From the NCBI GenBank assembly GCA_030038695.1, contig JASHSN010000603.1:1-9993 (forward strand): a stretch of 9,993 nt of DNA. The letters run 5' to 3'. Source of the stretch: Nitrososphaeraceae archaeon. GTDB lineage: Archaea > Thermoproteota > Nitrososphaeria > Nitrososphaerales > Nitrososphaeraceae. The translations under genes and the position numbers were made by a program. Below the pieces are notes generated by a model. The model worked only from the letters and a program-made list of their open reading frames with translations, was not told the origin of the DNA and searched no databases. Below are positions 1 through 4,046 of the stretch, piece by piece. Positions within the stretch are counted from its first letter, which is position 1. Each line of letters starts with the position of its first letter.

Positions 1-2
1 AT

Positions 3-128
3 CCGGTCCTCTTCCCAGACAACAGGGTATTCATTTCTCAGCAGATCAATCAGGACAATAATTGTACGAAGGCAATATGTGCCAACGATGCCGAGAACGA
101 AGCAAATACATTCGGATCTGTTCGCTGA
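3..128 (+). CDS. C-terminal end of an Asn/Gln-rich protein with two Cys (partial)
   Basis: The frame is open from the left edge of the window and ends at TGA (126-128), giving 41 residues. The tail contains ISQQINQDNNCTKAIC followed by ANDAENEAN, so two Cys lie five residues apart in an Asn/Gln/Asp-rich context. This texture resembles tails of exported proteins with repeated N/Q-rich strands and paired Cys that I recall from Nitrososphaerales genomes; that comparison is from memory. The other two plus frames also reach stops here (at about 59 and 174), so the frame choice rests on composition alone. No domain can be named from the fragment. It would converge with the cyclase gene on the minus strand. 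A run of six T about 40 bases after the stop could end its transcript. Confidence 0.45.
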   Translation, partial: PVLFPDNRVFISQQINQDNNCTKAICANDAENEANTFGSVR

Positions 129-153
129 ACCTAACTCAAAAGAAAAGACATAC

Positions 154-172
154 ATTCCTTCTATTATTTTTT
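154..172 (+). terminator. Oligo-T terminator candidate for the partial gene at the left edge
   Basis: A pyrimidine-rich stretch ends in six T at 167-172, 39 bases after the stop at 128. Archaeal RNA polymerase can terminate on oligo-T without a hairpin, and none is evident here. The surroundings are AT-rich, so a chance run is possible. Confidence 0.3.
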
Positions 173-261
173 GAAACGAATCCGCTGCCATTCAATACGA
201 AACTGATCAAAGGCTGGTCGGAACGCTCTTTACTAATCTCTTACCTTTTGTCCTATGCCAG

Positions 262-307
262 TATTGATATAAAATTATACGACAACATAGAAAATATTGT
301 ATCAATA
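262..307. repeat. 11-bp inverted repeat between convergent genes
   Basis: TATTGATATAA (262-272) is complementary to TTGTATCAATA (297-307), with one G-T wobble and a 24-base loop. The pair lies between the ends of two convergent genes, where a structure on either transcript could stabilise 3' ends or limit read-through. The sequence is very AT-rich, so an arm of this length is only moderately significant. The rest of 129-381 holds no credible gene on either strand. Confidence 0.5.
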
Positions 308-370
308 ATATTCTTGGCCGCAACTCCATTTTATGAAGACGTACCGATTATCATACAGCTCGTTTATAAC

Positions 371-381
371 TAAAAAATAGA
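371..381 (-). terminator. Oligo-T terminator of the cyclase-domain gene
   Basis: On the minus strand, six T (complement of A372-A377) follow the TAA stop of the cyclase gene by about four bases. This is the usual archaeal oligo-T termination signal. No hairpin precedes it. Confidence 0.4.
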
Positions 382-1317
382 TTATTTAGAAATGTGGCCC
401 TTGTGGACAGCGTTCTCAGTAAGGCTGACGTAAAGATGATAAATATTGCCTGTACTACTATTAAAATAATTCCAAATAAGAGGGCTTATGGGTAATAGCC
501 TAAAAGTGGATTTTTGTTTCTCATCTAGTACCTCGTATACTAATTGCCCAATTATGATTTGATCAGGCTTTGCTAGTGCAGTCATTTTTGTTGCGATGCT
601 CATTGTATATCCTAATATATCGAGCTGGGGCTTTTTTGATACAACTTTTCCATCTATCGTGTGAGTCTCCCACCCATATTGTACCACCGCATTCTCACCA
701 AGGTCTATCCCGATTCTTACATTAAGCTCAGGATAATCGTATTGATTCAGTATCGGATTTATGCCCTCCCGAATTACTTTAATCATAGCGCAAGCGCATT
801 TTACTGCGTTGATAGACGGCAGATATAAGTCATTATAGTCACCCACAAAAAAAGCTAGGATTGCATCCCCCACGTATTTCAGTACATATCCGCCGTATGC
901 AGCTATCATTAAGGACATTTCTTGACAAAAAGCCTGGATTATTGTTGCAAGTCTATCAACAGGAAGTGTCATTAGCAATCTAGTCGATTCCACTAAATCC
1001 ACGTGCAAAATCACCAGTGTAACCTTGGACTTTGCGTAGATTTCCAAAATATCTTGGGTCTCATCCATTGAGATATTAAATTCAGACCCTACTTTTAGAG
1101 CTCGCCACATTCTAGATTGTGCTAGTTGAACAGCTTTATTGATACTAATTAATTCATCAAAATAGAATTTGGTTAACAGTGGGATGTCCGAGGCATTTTT
1201 AATGACCATTTTTCTTCTTTCTTCGCTGTTTTCTTTTTGAATAATTCGCATCACCTCCTCTTGGCTTATGTCCAACTCAAGAGCAATTATATCCGGCATT
1301 ATTCCTGAATTATACAA
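382..1317 (-). CDS. Class III adenylate/guanylate cyclase-domain protein with an N-terminal helix-turn-helix-like segment
   Basis: Residues about 100-265 form a class III nucleotidyl cyclase catalytic domain. ILHVDLVEST carries metal Asp107 and YVLKYVGDAILAFF carries the second metal Asp151 and the purine-contact Lys147. LDILG (Asp233) fits the ATP-type purine contact. Two family residues differ: where N-x-x-x-R is expected (as in VNVAAR), the sequence has S240 and K244, so catalysis may be weak or absent. Residues 8-30 look like the second half of a homeodomain-like helix-turn-helix. The only start in frame is TTG at 1317, but in-frame codons continue upstream to a TAA at 1366-1368 and read LTTEQTQTILNLYNSG, the expected first helix. 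An ATG at 1378 or 1372 lies in another frame, so one base appears out of place near 1357-1366. No membrane segment is visible, so the protein should be cytoplasmic. The cyclase fold is secure; activity, start and intactness are not. Confidence 0.85.
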   Translation of the reverse strand: MYNSGIMPDIIALELDISQEEVMRIIQKENSEERRKMVIKNASDIPLLTKFYFDELISINKAVQLAQSRMWRALKVGSEFNISMDETQDILEIYAKSKVTLVILHVDLVESTRLLMTLPVDRLATIIQAFCQEMSLMIAAYGGYVLKYVGDAILAFFVGDYNDLYLPSINAVKCACAMIKVIREGINPILNQYDYPELNVRIGIDLGENAVVQYGWETHTIDGKVVSKKPQLDILGYTMSIATKMTALAKPDQIIIGQLVYEVLDEKQKSTFRLLPISPLIWNYFNSSTGNIYHLYVSLTENAVHKGHISK

Positions 1318-1378
1318 GTTAAGTATAGTTTGTGTCTGCTCAGTTGTTAAATTATTCCACCAAACTTATCATAATCAT
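1318..1378 (-). pseudogene. Probable out-of-frame 5' end of the cyclase-domain gene
   Basis: Reading the minus strand from ATG at 1378 gives MIMISLVE and then TAA. Skipping a single G just after the Val codon would join this to NNLTTEQTQTILNLYNSGIM, which runs into the annotated cyclase without a stop. The joined stretch reads as a standard helix-turn-helix (Leu-Thr-x-Glu-Gln, then I-x-x-L-Y-x-x-G, then IALELDISQEEVMRII). A TATA-like TTATAA lies at 1391-1396. Either the gene carries a one-base frameshift, or the sequence has an indel error, or translation starts at TTG 1317 inside the first helix. Confidence 0.45.
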
Positions 1379-1389
1379 CGAAATTGAAG

Positions 1390-1400
1390 ATTATAAGTAT
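1390..1400. promoter_or_regulatory. TATA-like box readable in both directions
   Basis: ATTATAAGTAT contains the self-complementary TTATAA. On the minus strand it lies about 16-22 bases before the two candidate ATGs of the cyclase gene. On the plus strand its centre is about 26 bases before an ATG at 1421 that opens a 44-codon frame ending at 1555. That is ideal leaderless spacing, but the small ORF has no other support and is not annotated as a gene. Confidence 0.25.
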
Positions 1401-1454
1401 ACCTGTGATTAGCAAATCAGATGGGATTTATCATATCAGCCATTATAAATAAAT

Positions 1455-1483
1455 GCGTAGCATATGCACTCTACGCTAGAGTG
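1455..1483. repeat. Nested palindromes in the gene-free stretch upstream of the cyclase gene
   Basis: Three overlapping symmetric elements lie here: the 8-base palindrome GCATATGC (1460-1467), CACTCTA-CGC-TAGAGTG (arms 1467-1473 and 1477-1483), and GCGTAG (1455-1460) pairing with CTACGC (1471-1476). They cannot all form at once. They could be an operator for a dimeric regulator or alternative RNA hairpins. Nothing else was found in 1379-1568 beyond the TATA-like box and a weak 44-codon ORF (1421-1555, plus). Confidence 0.5.
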
Positions 1484-1568
1484 TGGTCCTATCTATATTC
1501 CAGCAGATCTAACGATTACGCACAACTAAGTTTTGTATCAAAGTCATTAGTATAATTCCAGATCCATC

Positions 1569-1607
1569 AAAAATAAAAAGATAGGTTAATTCCTCTTCGG
1601 AATTACC
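1569..1607 (-). terminator. Hairpin plus T-rich terminator of the Trp/Gly/His-rich gene
   Basis: On the minus strand, GGTAATTCC pairs with GGAATTAACC (6 plus 3 base pairs around a bulged A) across a five-base loop. It is followed by two five-base T runs. It begins 14 bases after the stop of the 92-residue secreted protein gene, which suggests that gene is transcribed alone. Confidence 0.65.
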
Positions 1608-1621
1608 AATAGTGGGTGTGG

Positions 1622-1900
1622 TCAGTACGGACGAGGGTATGCGCCCCAGCCGTGATACCAGCCCCTCCAATGATGTCCGTACCACCACCCATAGGGATGG
1701 CCATGCCATCCACGCCACCACCAGCCAGGGTATCCGCCGTGCCAGCCGCCCCAATGACTATGACCATACCAGTAATTCCAGGGATGGCCAAGCCATTGTG
1801 CAAAAGCTTGTTGGCTTCCAACAATAGGACCTGAAGCAAACAGTAACACTACTGCTGCAATAGCTATAGTACTCAAAGGCATGATTGTCCTTGAATTCAT
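1622..1900 (-). CDS. Small secreted protein, extremely rich in Trp, Gly, His and Tyr
   Basis: The protein has 92 residues. Residues 1-34 form a clear Sec-type signal peptide: a short polar start, a hydrophobic core (about 11-28) and a cleavage site AFA-Q (34/35). The mature chain of about 58 residues holds 14 Trp, 14 Gly, 9 His and 8 Tyr, with no Cys, Asp or Glu. It contains an imperfect tandem repeat: GHPWNYWYGHSHWGGWHG (38-55) and GHPYGWWYGHHWRGWYHG (67-84). The function is unknown. The high His and aromatic content could suit metal binding, cell-envelope association or carbohydrate stacking; these are guesses. The ATG at 1900 is preferred because a TATA box lies about 26 bases upstream, as in a leaderless transcript, and because the n-region is complete; ATG at codon 7 is the alternative. 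It is monocistronic with its own terminator. The overlapping open frames on both strands are shadows of its G+C-rich Gly/Trp/His codons. Confidence 0.8.
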   Translation of the reverse strand: MNSRTIMPLSTIAIAAVVLLFASGPIVGSQQAFAQWLGHPWNYWYGHSHWGGWHGGYPGWWWRGWHGHPYGWWYGHHWRGWYHGWGAYPRPY

Positions 1901-1922
1901 TGAACTATGAATCGATTGAAAA

Positions 1923-1930
1923 GATATAGG
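1923..1930 (-). promoter_or_regulatory. TATA box for a leaderless transcript of the secreted-protein gene
   Basis: On the minus strand CCTATATC lies with its centre about 26 bases before the ATG at 1900. This is the archaeal TATA-to-start spacing expected if transcription begins at the start codon. No Shine-Dalgarno sequence is seen in the 25 bases upstream of the ATG, which agrees with a leaderless message. Confidence 0.45.
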
Positions 1931-2023
1931 AGTTCTGAACCATTAATCTAGTTCAATGAACAGGCTTCTTGTTATTTCTAATTGTAGTATAAGAAGCACA
2001 CAGACAAATATATCGTTATATTC

Positions 2024-2068
2024 GAAGTCTATTGGAGTCAGCATAAGCCGACTTCAATGCATTTTTTT
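2024..2068 (+). terminator. Hairpin plus seven-T terminator-like structure
   Basis: GAAGTC (2024-2029) pairs with GACTTC (2050-2055) and is followed after six bases by seven T (2062-2068). On the plus strand this has the form of a terminator, yet no plus-strand gene lies upstream, so it may end a non-coding transcript. Its loop contains TCTATTGGAGTC, which recurs at 2777-2788. Confidence 0.4.
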
Positions 2069-2074
2069 ATATGA
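2028..2074 (+). repeat. Diverged direct repeat, copy 1
   Basis: TCTATTGGAGTC (2028-2039), AGCATAAGCC (2040-2049), GAC and TATATGA (2068-2074) occur in the same order and orientation as in 2777-2851. That copy has a 20-base insertion after the first block and extra bases before the last. The collinear blocks argue against chance. This copy is the shorter one. Confidence 0.5.
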
Positions 2075-2241
2075 CACCTCATAATTTTTAATCCACTGGT
2101 CGAGCAATACATGATAGGTGGAAATAAAGGATATAGCCACAACTATCTTTAGTTCTAATAGGCACTAGTTTGATGATCTAAATTGTTGGGCCATTCGGGC
2201 TCACAGGTCCAAAATAAATTAGGACATTTTTTGTTAAAAGA

Positions 2242-2357
2242 ACAACATGATGATTAGTGGCTCGGGTGTCAGAATCACCGAACCGCCGTCGTAACGGCTA
2301 TGTTAAAAGATCGTTAGCAAATCATCCTGGTCGCCCCTATTTGCTGTTTTATTTTTT
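2242..2357 (+). ncRNA. Candidate structured small RNA ending in a terminator
   Basis: Three successive hairpins are visible on the plus strand. TCGG(G)TG pairs with CACCGA (2262-2281, bulged G, stem extendable by GG/CC). GCCGT pairs with ACGGC around CGTA (2285-2298). AGCAAAT (2316-2322) pairs with ATTTGCT (2339-2345), followed by four T, A and six T (2347-2357). A TATA-like AAATAAATTA near 2211-2220, preceded by CCAAAA, would place a start near 2242. The start is inferred and the RNA matches no family I recognise. An open frame through it on the plus strand (2257-2613) lacks protein-like features. Confidence 0.3.
2316..2357 (+). terminator. Seven-base-pair hairpin followed by T4-A-T6
   Basis: AGCAAAT and ATTTGCT pair perfectly across a 16-base loop and are followed directly by GTTTTATTTTTT. 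It ends nine bases before the end of the convergent zinc-ribbon gene, so it may separate the two transcripts. Confidence 0.5.
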
Positions 2358-2366
2358 CCTTGAAGT

Positions 2367-2513
2367 TTACCACATGAAACGCAACAGCATTCGTTTACAC
2401 TTGCAATCATCATCGATCACTATCTCTCCACATTTTGGGCAAATAGAAAGAATATGTCGTGTCGAATTCTGGAACGTGCCTCTGTACATTAGACCACACA
2501 TACAATTCGTCAT
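2367..2513 (-). CDS. 48-residue zinc-ribbon protein
   Basis: A short minus-strand frame runs from ATG at 2513 to TAA at 2367-2369. It has six Cys in a metal-binding arrangement: CMC at 4-6, CPKCG at 25-29 and CKC at 37-39. Four or more of these could hold one zinc ion in a ribbon or knuckle fold. An acidic turn (IDDD, 33-36) and a basic, hydrophobic tail follow. Such small proteins in archaea may bind nucleic acids or act as subunits of larger machines; no specific role can be given. AT-rich sequence with TATA-like AAATATTATAAATA lies just upstream. It sits close to the ATG, so Met5 is a possible leaderless start, which would lose Cys4. There is no Shine-Dalgarno sequence. The gene stands alone, convergent with the structured plus-strand candidate RNA. 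The CPKCG motif makes a real gene more likely than chance. Confidence 0.6.
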   Translation of the reverse strand: MTNCMCGLMYRGTFQNSTRHILSICPKCGEIVIDDDCKCKRMLLRFMW

Positions 2514-2527
2514 TCTTATTTATAATA

Positions 2528-2537
2528 TTTACGTAAA
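2528..2537. repeat. Ten-base palindrome TTTACGTAAA upstream of the zinc-ribbon gene
   Basis: TTTACGTAAA is a perfect palindrome 15-24 bases before the ATG at 2513. Its place at the presumed promoter is compatible with an operator for a dimeric regulator, but a single short palindrome in AT-rich DNA is weak evidence. Confidence 0.3.
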
Positions 2538-2602
2538 CAGACAGTTACATACAATTTCTTTTAAAATAAATCATTTTATATTATTTATACATGTTACAAA
2601 TT

Positions 2603-2689
2603 ATAGATATTGAAAAAATTACAGTCGACTCCACAATGTAACTACCTTTAGGAAGTTCCCTACGGCATCCGATTAGCCGGGACTTTTTT
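2603..2689 (+). ncRNA. Candidate short RNA ending in a strong terminator
   Basis: A plus-strand TATA-like TTTTATATTATTTATA around 2573-2588 would start transcription near 2603. About 85 bases downstream lies a terminator hairpin with six T (2655-2689). Only a 16-codon ORF (2590-2640) lies between, overlapping the 5' part. GTTACA (2593-2598) and TGTAAC (2636-2641) are complementary but begin slightly before the inferred start. The boundaries are inferred and no RNA family was recognised. Confidence 0.25.
2655..2689 (+). terminator. Intrinsic-type terminator: GC hairpin then six T
   Basis: CGGC (2663-2666) pairs with GCCG (2676-2679). The stem can be extended outwards by CC/GG, T/A and G/C across an internal loop. 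Six T follow immediately at 2684-2689. No plus-strand protein gene lies upstream, so it suggests a non-coding transcript or a remnant of a lost gene. Confidence 0.5.
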
Positions 2690-2895
2690 CAGTGCTTATC
2701 TGGTTTCCATTTACCTTTTGTCGGGTAATGTCATAGGTTTCCCATGCCACCAGGCAGCTCGCACCACATTTCTATCTCTATTGGAGTCTAAGCGTCCGCC
2801 CTAAAGCCAGCGTAAGCCCTGACATCCCGAAAAGCGATGTTTTCTATATGATTTCCACAAGAAGACCACCACCGGCTAAAACCGGGGGATGAATG
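2690..2895 (+). mobile_element. Possible decayed end of an IS200/IS605-type element
   Basis: The hairpin CCACCGG-CTAAAA-CCGGGGG (2869-2888; six pairs, one A-G mismatch), followed by GATGAATG, resembles the hairpin near the right end of archaeal IS200/IS605 (TnpB-bearing) elements as I remember it. Upstream is a second small hairpin, ACATC/GATGT (2822-2840). All frames here are broken by stops, but one plus frame runs open to TGA at about 2892 and ends RRPPPAKTGG. No tnpA or tnpB motif (HUH, or the CxxC zinc finger with DRD) was found. In TnpB systems the guide RNA comes from this end of the element, so the segment could be a remnant of such a scaffold. The call rests on one hairpin and its flank. 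Confidence 0.3.
2777..2851 (+). repeat. Diverged direct repeat, copy 2
   Basis: It shares with copy 1 the blocks TCTATTGGAGTC (2777-2788), AGCGTAAGCC (2809-2818, one mismatch), GAC (2821-2823) and TATATGA (2845-2851). Copy 2 carries 20 additional bases at 2789-2808 and a small ACATC/GATGT hairpin. It lies inside the possible insertion-element remnant. Confidence 0.5.
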
Positions 2896-3078
2896 TGTCT
2901 GACAGGCACCTTTGCCTATGGATGGCAGGATGATGATGCAACGTGTGTGACGCTTGCGGACATAACACAGGAACCAATGCTGGGTGATACGCTGCTAGCA
3001 GAACAGAGAGCGAATGACAGGTTTGAAGAAGCTCAAGCGGAGTCCAGGGTATATCTCTGGACTAGGGGCGTCTTGTAG
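2893..3078 (+). CDS. Doubtful 61-residue hypothetical protein
   Basis: ATG at 2893 follows directly after the IS-like hairpin and the frame ends at TAG (3076-3078). The predicted chain is acidic, with a likely helix rich in Glu, Gln, Ala and Arg (about 36-52, AEQRANDRFEEAQAESR). No domain, signal peptide or membrane segment was recognised. The DNA here has 32 G+C in 60 bases at 2941-3000, against 10 in 60 at 2521-2580, so it may be imported or a leftover of a larger gene. The last codons overlap two RNA-like hairpins (3041-3086), which speaks against simple coding. A minus frame over much of the same stretch is open too. No ribosome binding site was seen. Confidence 0.22.
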   Translation: MCLTGTFAYGWQDDDATCVTLADITQEPMLGDTLLAEQRANDRFEEAQAESRVYLWTRGVL

Positions 3079-3091
3079 ACACGCCCATACC
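3041..3091. repeat. Two adjacent perfect hairpins
   Basis: AGTCCAG (3041-3047) pairs with CTGGACT (3057-3063) over a nine-base loop. Two bases later GGGCGT (3066-3071) pairs with ACGCCC (3081-3086). GGTAT (3048-3052) could alternatively pair with ATACC (3087-3091), giving a competing long-range fold. The G+C-rich stems stand out from the AT-rich surroundings and suggest a structured RNA or the end of a mobile element. Confidence 0.5.
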
Positions 3092-3107
3092 TCCGAGATT
3101 TTTGCCG

Positions 3108-3136
3108 AGAAAATAAACCACCCATTTTAATGGGTG
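3108..3136 (-). terminator. Terminator of the mevalonate/gltX/FAH operon
   Basis: On the minus strand, the 18-base palindrome CACCCATTAAAATGGGTG (3119-3136) starts six bases after the FAH-family stop codon and is followed by the T-rich GTTTATTTTCT. This is the only convincing terminator between the right edge and this point, so it probably ends the whole seven-gene unit. Confidence 0.75.
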
Positions 3137-3142
3137 TGTAAT

Positions 3143-4012
3143 TCACTGAAACACGACCTTATTTCGAATAGTGCCCAGGTTTTCGATAGAAATTTCTACT
3201 ACGTCTCCATCCCTGAGATATTTTGGCTCCTTCATAGACATTGCAACACCTGCAGGCGTTCCTGTCGAAATGATGTCCCCTTCTTCCATCGTCATTATGG
3301 TGCTGAGGCTCGCAATTATTTTCTTAATAGGGATTACCATATTCACACTCGAGGACTTCTGCCGCAACTCTCCGTTCACCTTGGTAATGATTTCTAAGTT
3401 TTGTGGATCGGAGATCTCGTCTTTCGTTGTAATCCATGGACCACATGGAGCAAAGGTATCAATACTTTTCCCTCTAGTGAATTGTTTATCTTTAAACTGA
3501 ATATCCCTTGCAGATACATCATGCATGACCATGTATCCGAAAATAGAATCGACAGATTGCTCTATCGACGCTTTTCTTGTATACTTGCCTATTACCGCAG
3601 CAATTTCTGCCTCGTAATCCAAGCGTTTAACAAAAGAAGGACAGATAATGTCACTATATGGAGAATTCAAAGTCGTCCTTGGTTTCATAAAGATCACGGG
3701 CTCATCGGATGGAGTTAAGCCTGCGTCTTTAGCATGATCATAATAGTTGAAAGCTAAACAGATTATCTTTGGTGGGTTTGGCAGGGGAGCCAAGAGCTCG
3801 ACCTCTTCTACATTATGAACATATTCTATCTTTCTAAGATGTTCTCTAACTTCTTCTATCCAACCCTTGAACATAAATTCCTTTATGCTGGATGGTATCG
3901 GTATGCCTGTCTGGTCTTGAATTTCTGTTCGGGTAATTAGTTTTCTTCCATCATCGGAAACTAATGCATATGTCTCGACCAGACTGGCATTCCTTATTCG
4001 TGCAATTTTCAT
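3143..4012 (-). CDS. Fumarylacetoacetate hydrolase (FAH) family protein
   Basis: The 289-residue protein has the FAH fold over about residues 80-289 after a short N-terminal domain. Family marks are LAFNYYDHA (86-94, usually GLNYxDHA), the metal ligands E134 and E136 in DYEAEIAAVIGK and D165 in HDVSARD, then GKSIDTFAPCGPW (181-193) and STGTPAGV (249-256). Members cleave or isomerise diketo acids with Mg2+ or Mn2+: acylpyruvate hydrolysis, oxaloacetate decarboxylation, or 2-hydroxyhepta-2,4-diene-1,7-dioate isomerisation. The residues do not decide between these. It is cytosolic, since no signal peptide is present. ATG at 4012 lies 34 bases after gltX and the gene is the last before the operon terminator. 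That places it in the transcript but says little about its substrate. Length is normal for the shorter FAH-family enzymes. The family call is firm; the reaction is open. Confidence 0.92.
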   Translation of the reverse strand: MKIARIRNASLVETYALVSDDGRKLITRTEIQDQTGIPIPSSIKEFMFKGWIEEVREHLRKIEYVHNVEEVELLAPLPNPPKIICLAFNYYDHAKDAGLTPSDEPVIFMKPRTTLNSPYSDIICPSFVKRLDYEAEIAAVIGKYTRKASIEQSVDSIFGYMVMHDVSARDIQFKDKQFTRGKSIDTFAPCGPWITTKDEISDPQNLEIITKVNGELRQKSSSVNMVIPIKKIIASLSTIMTMEEGDIISTGTPAGVAMSMKEPKYLRDGDVVEISIENLGTIRNKVVFQ

Positions 4013-4046
4013 TTCAGTTCATTTAATTCATTCATTAATTGTCCTT

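Larger units (their letters stand above)
1931..2241. other. Gene-free stretch: what it holds
   Basis: No credible protein gene was found on either strand. The stretch contains the terminator-like hairpin at 2024-2068, which includes the first copy of a diverged repeat. A minus-strand frame of about 38 codons ending at TAG near 2182 reads as if it could be a gene remnant (ending GPVSPNGPTI) but has no start codon. A TATA-like AAATAAATTA near 2211-2220 may serve the RNA candidate just downstream. Confidence 0.4.

Noticed and set aside
62..373. Open frame of 103 codons on the plus strand with a TTG start
   Set aside because: It overlaps a more protein-like tail in another frame (3-128), has no recognisable domain, and its middle contains an AT-rich inverted repeat and an oligo-T run.
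1509..1839. Several overlapping open frames around the Trp/Gly/His-rich gene on both strands
   Set aside because: They result from the G+C-rich Gly, Trp and His codons. Only the frame with a signal peptide, TATA box and terminator is coherent.
2260..2300. Cloverleaf-like pairing suggesting a tRNA
   Set aside because: No T-loop GTTCRA motif, acceptor stem or anticodon arm of the right spacing could be found here or elsewhere in the window.
2247..2357. ATGATGA at 2247-2253 as the C box of a C/D guide RNA
   Set aside because: No CTGA D box follows within the candidate RNA.
2257..2613. Open frame of 118 codons on the plus strand
   Set aside because: It runs over three hairpins, a terminator and then antisense to the zinc-ribbon gene, and ends in very AT-rich sequence. 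Its translation has no domain-like pattern.
2900..3060. Minus-strand open frame opposite the 61-codon ORF
   Set aside because: It lacks a convincing start, its composition (many His, Leu, Cys, Pro) looks like a complement artefact, and no motif was recognised.
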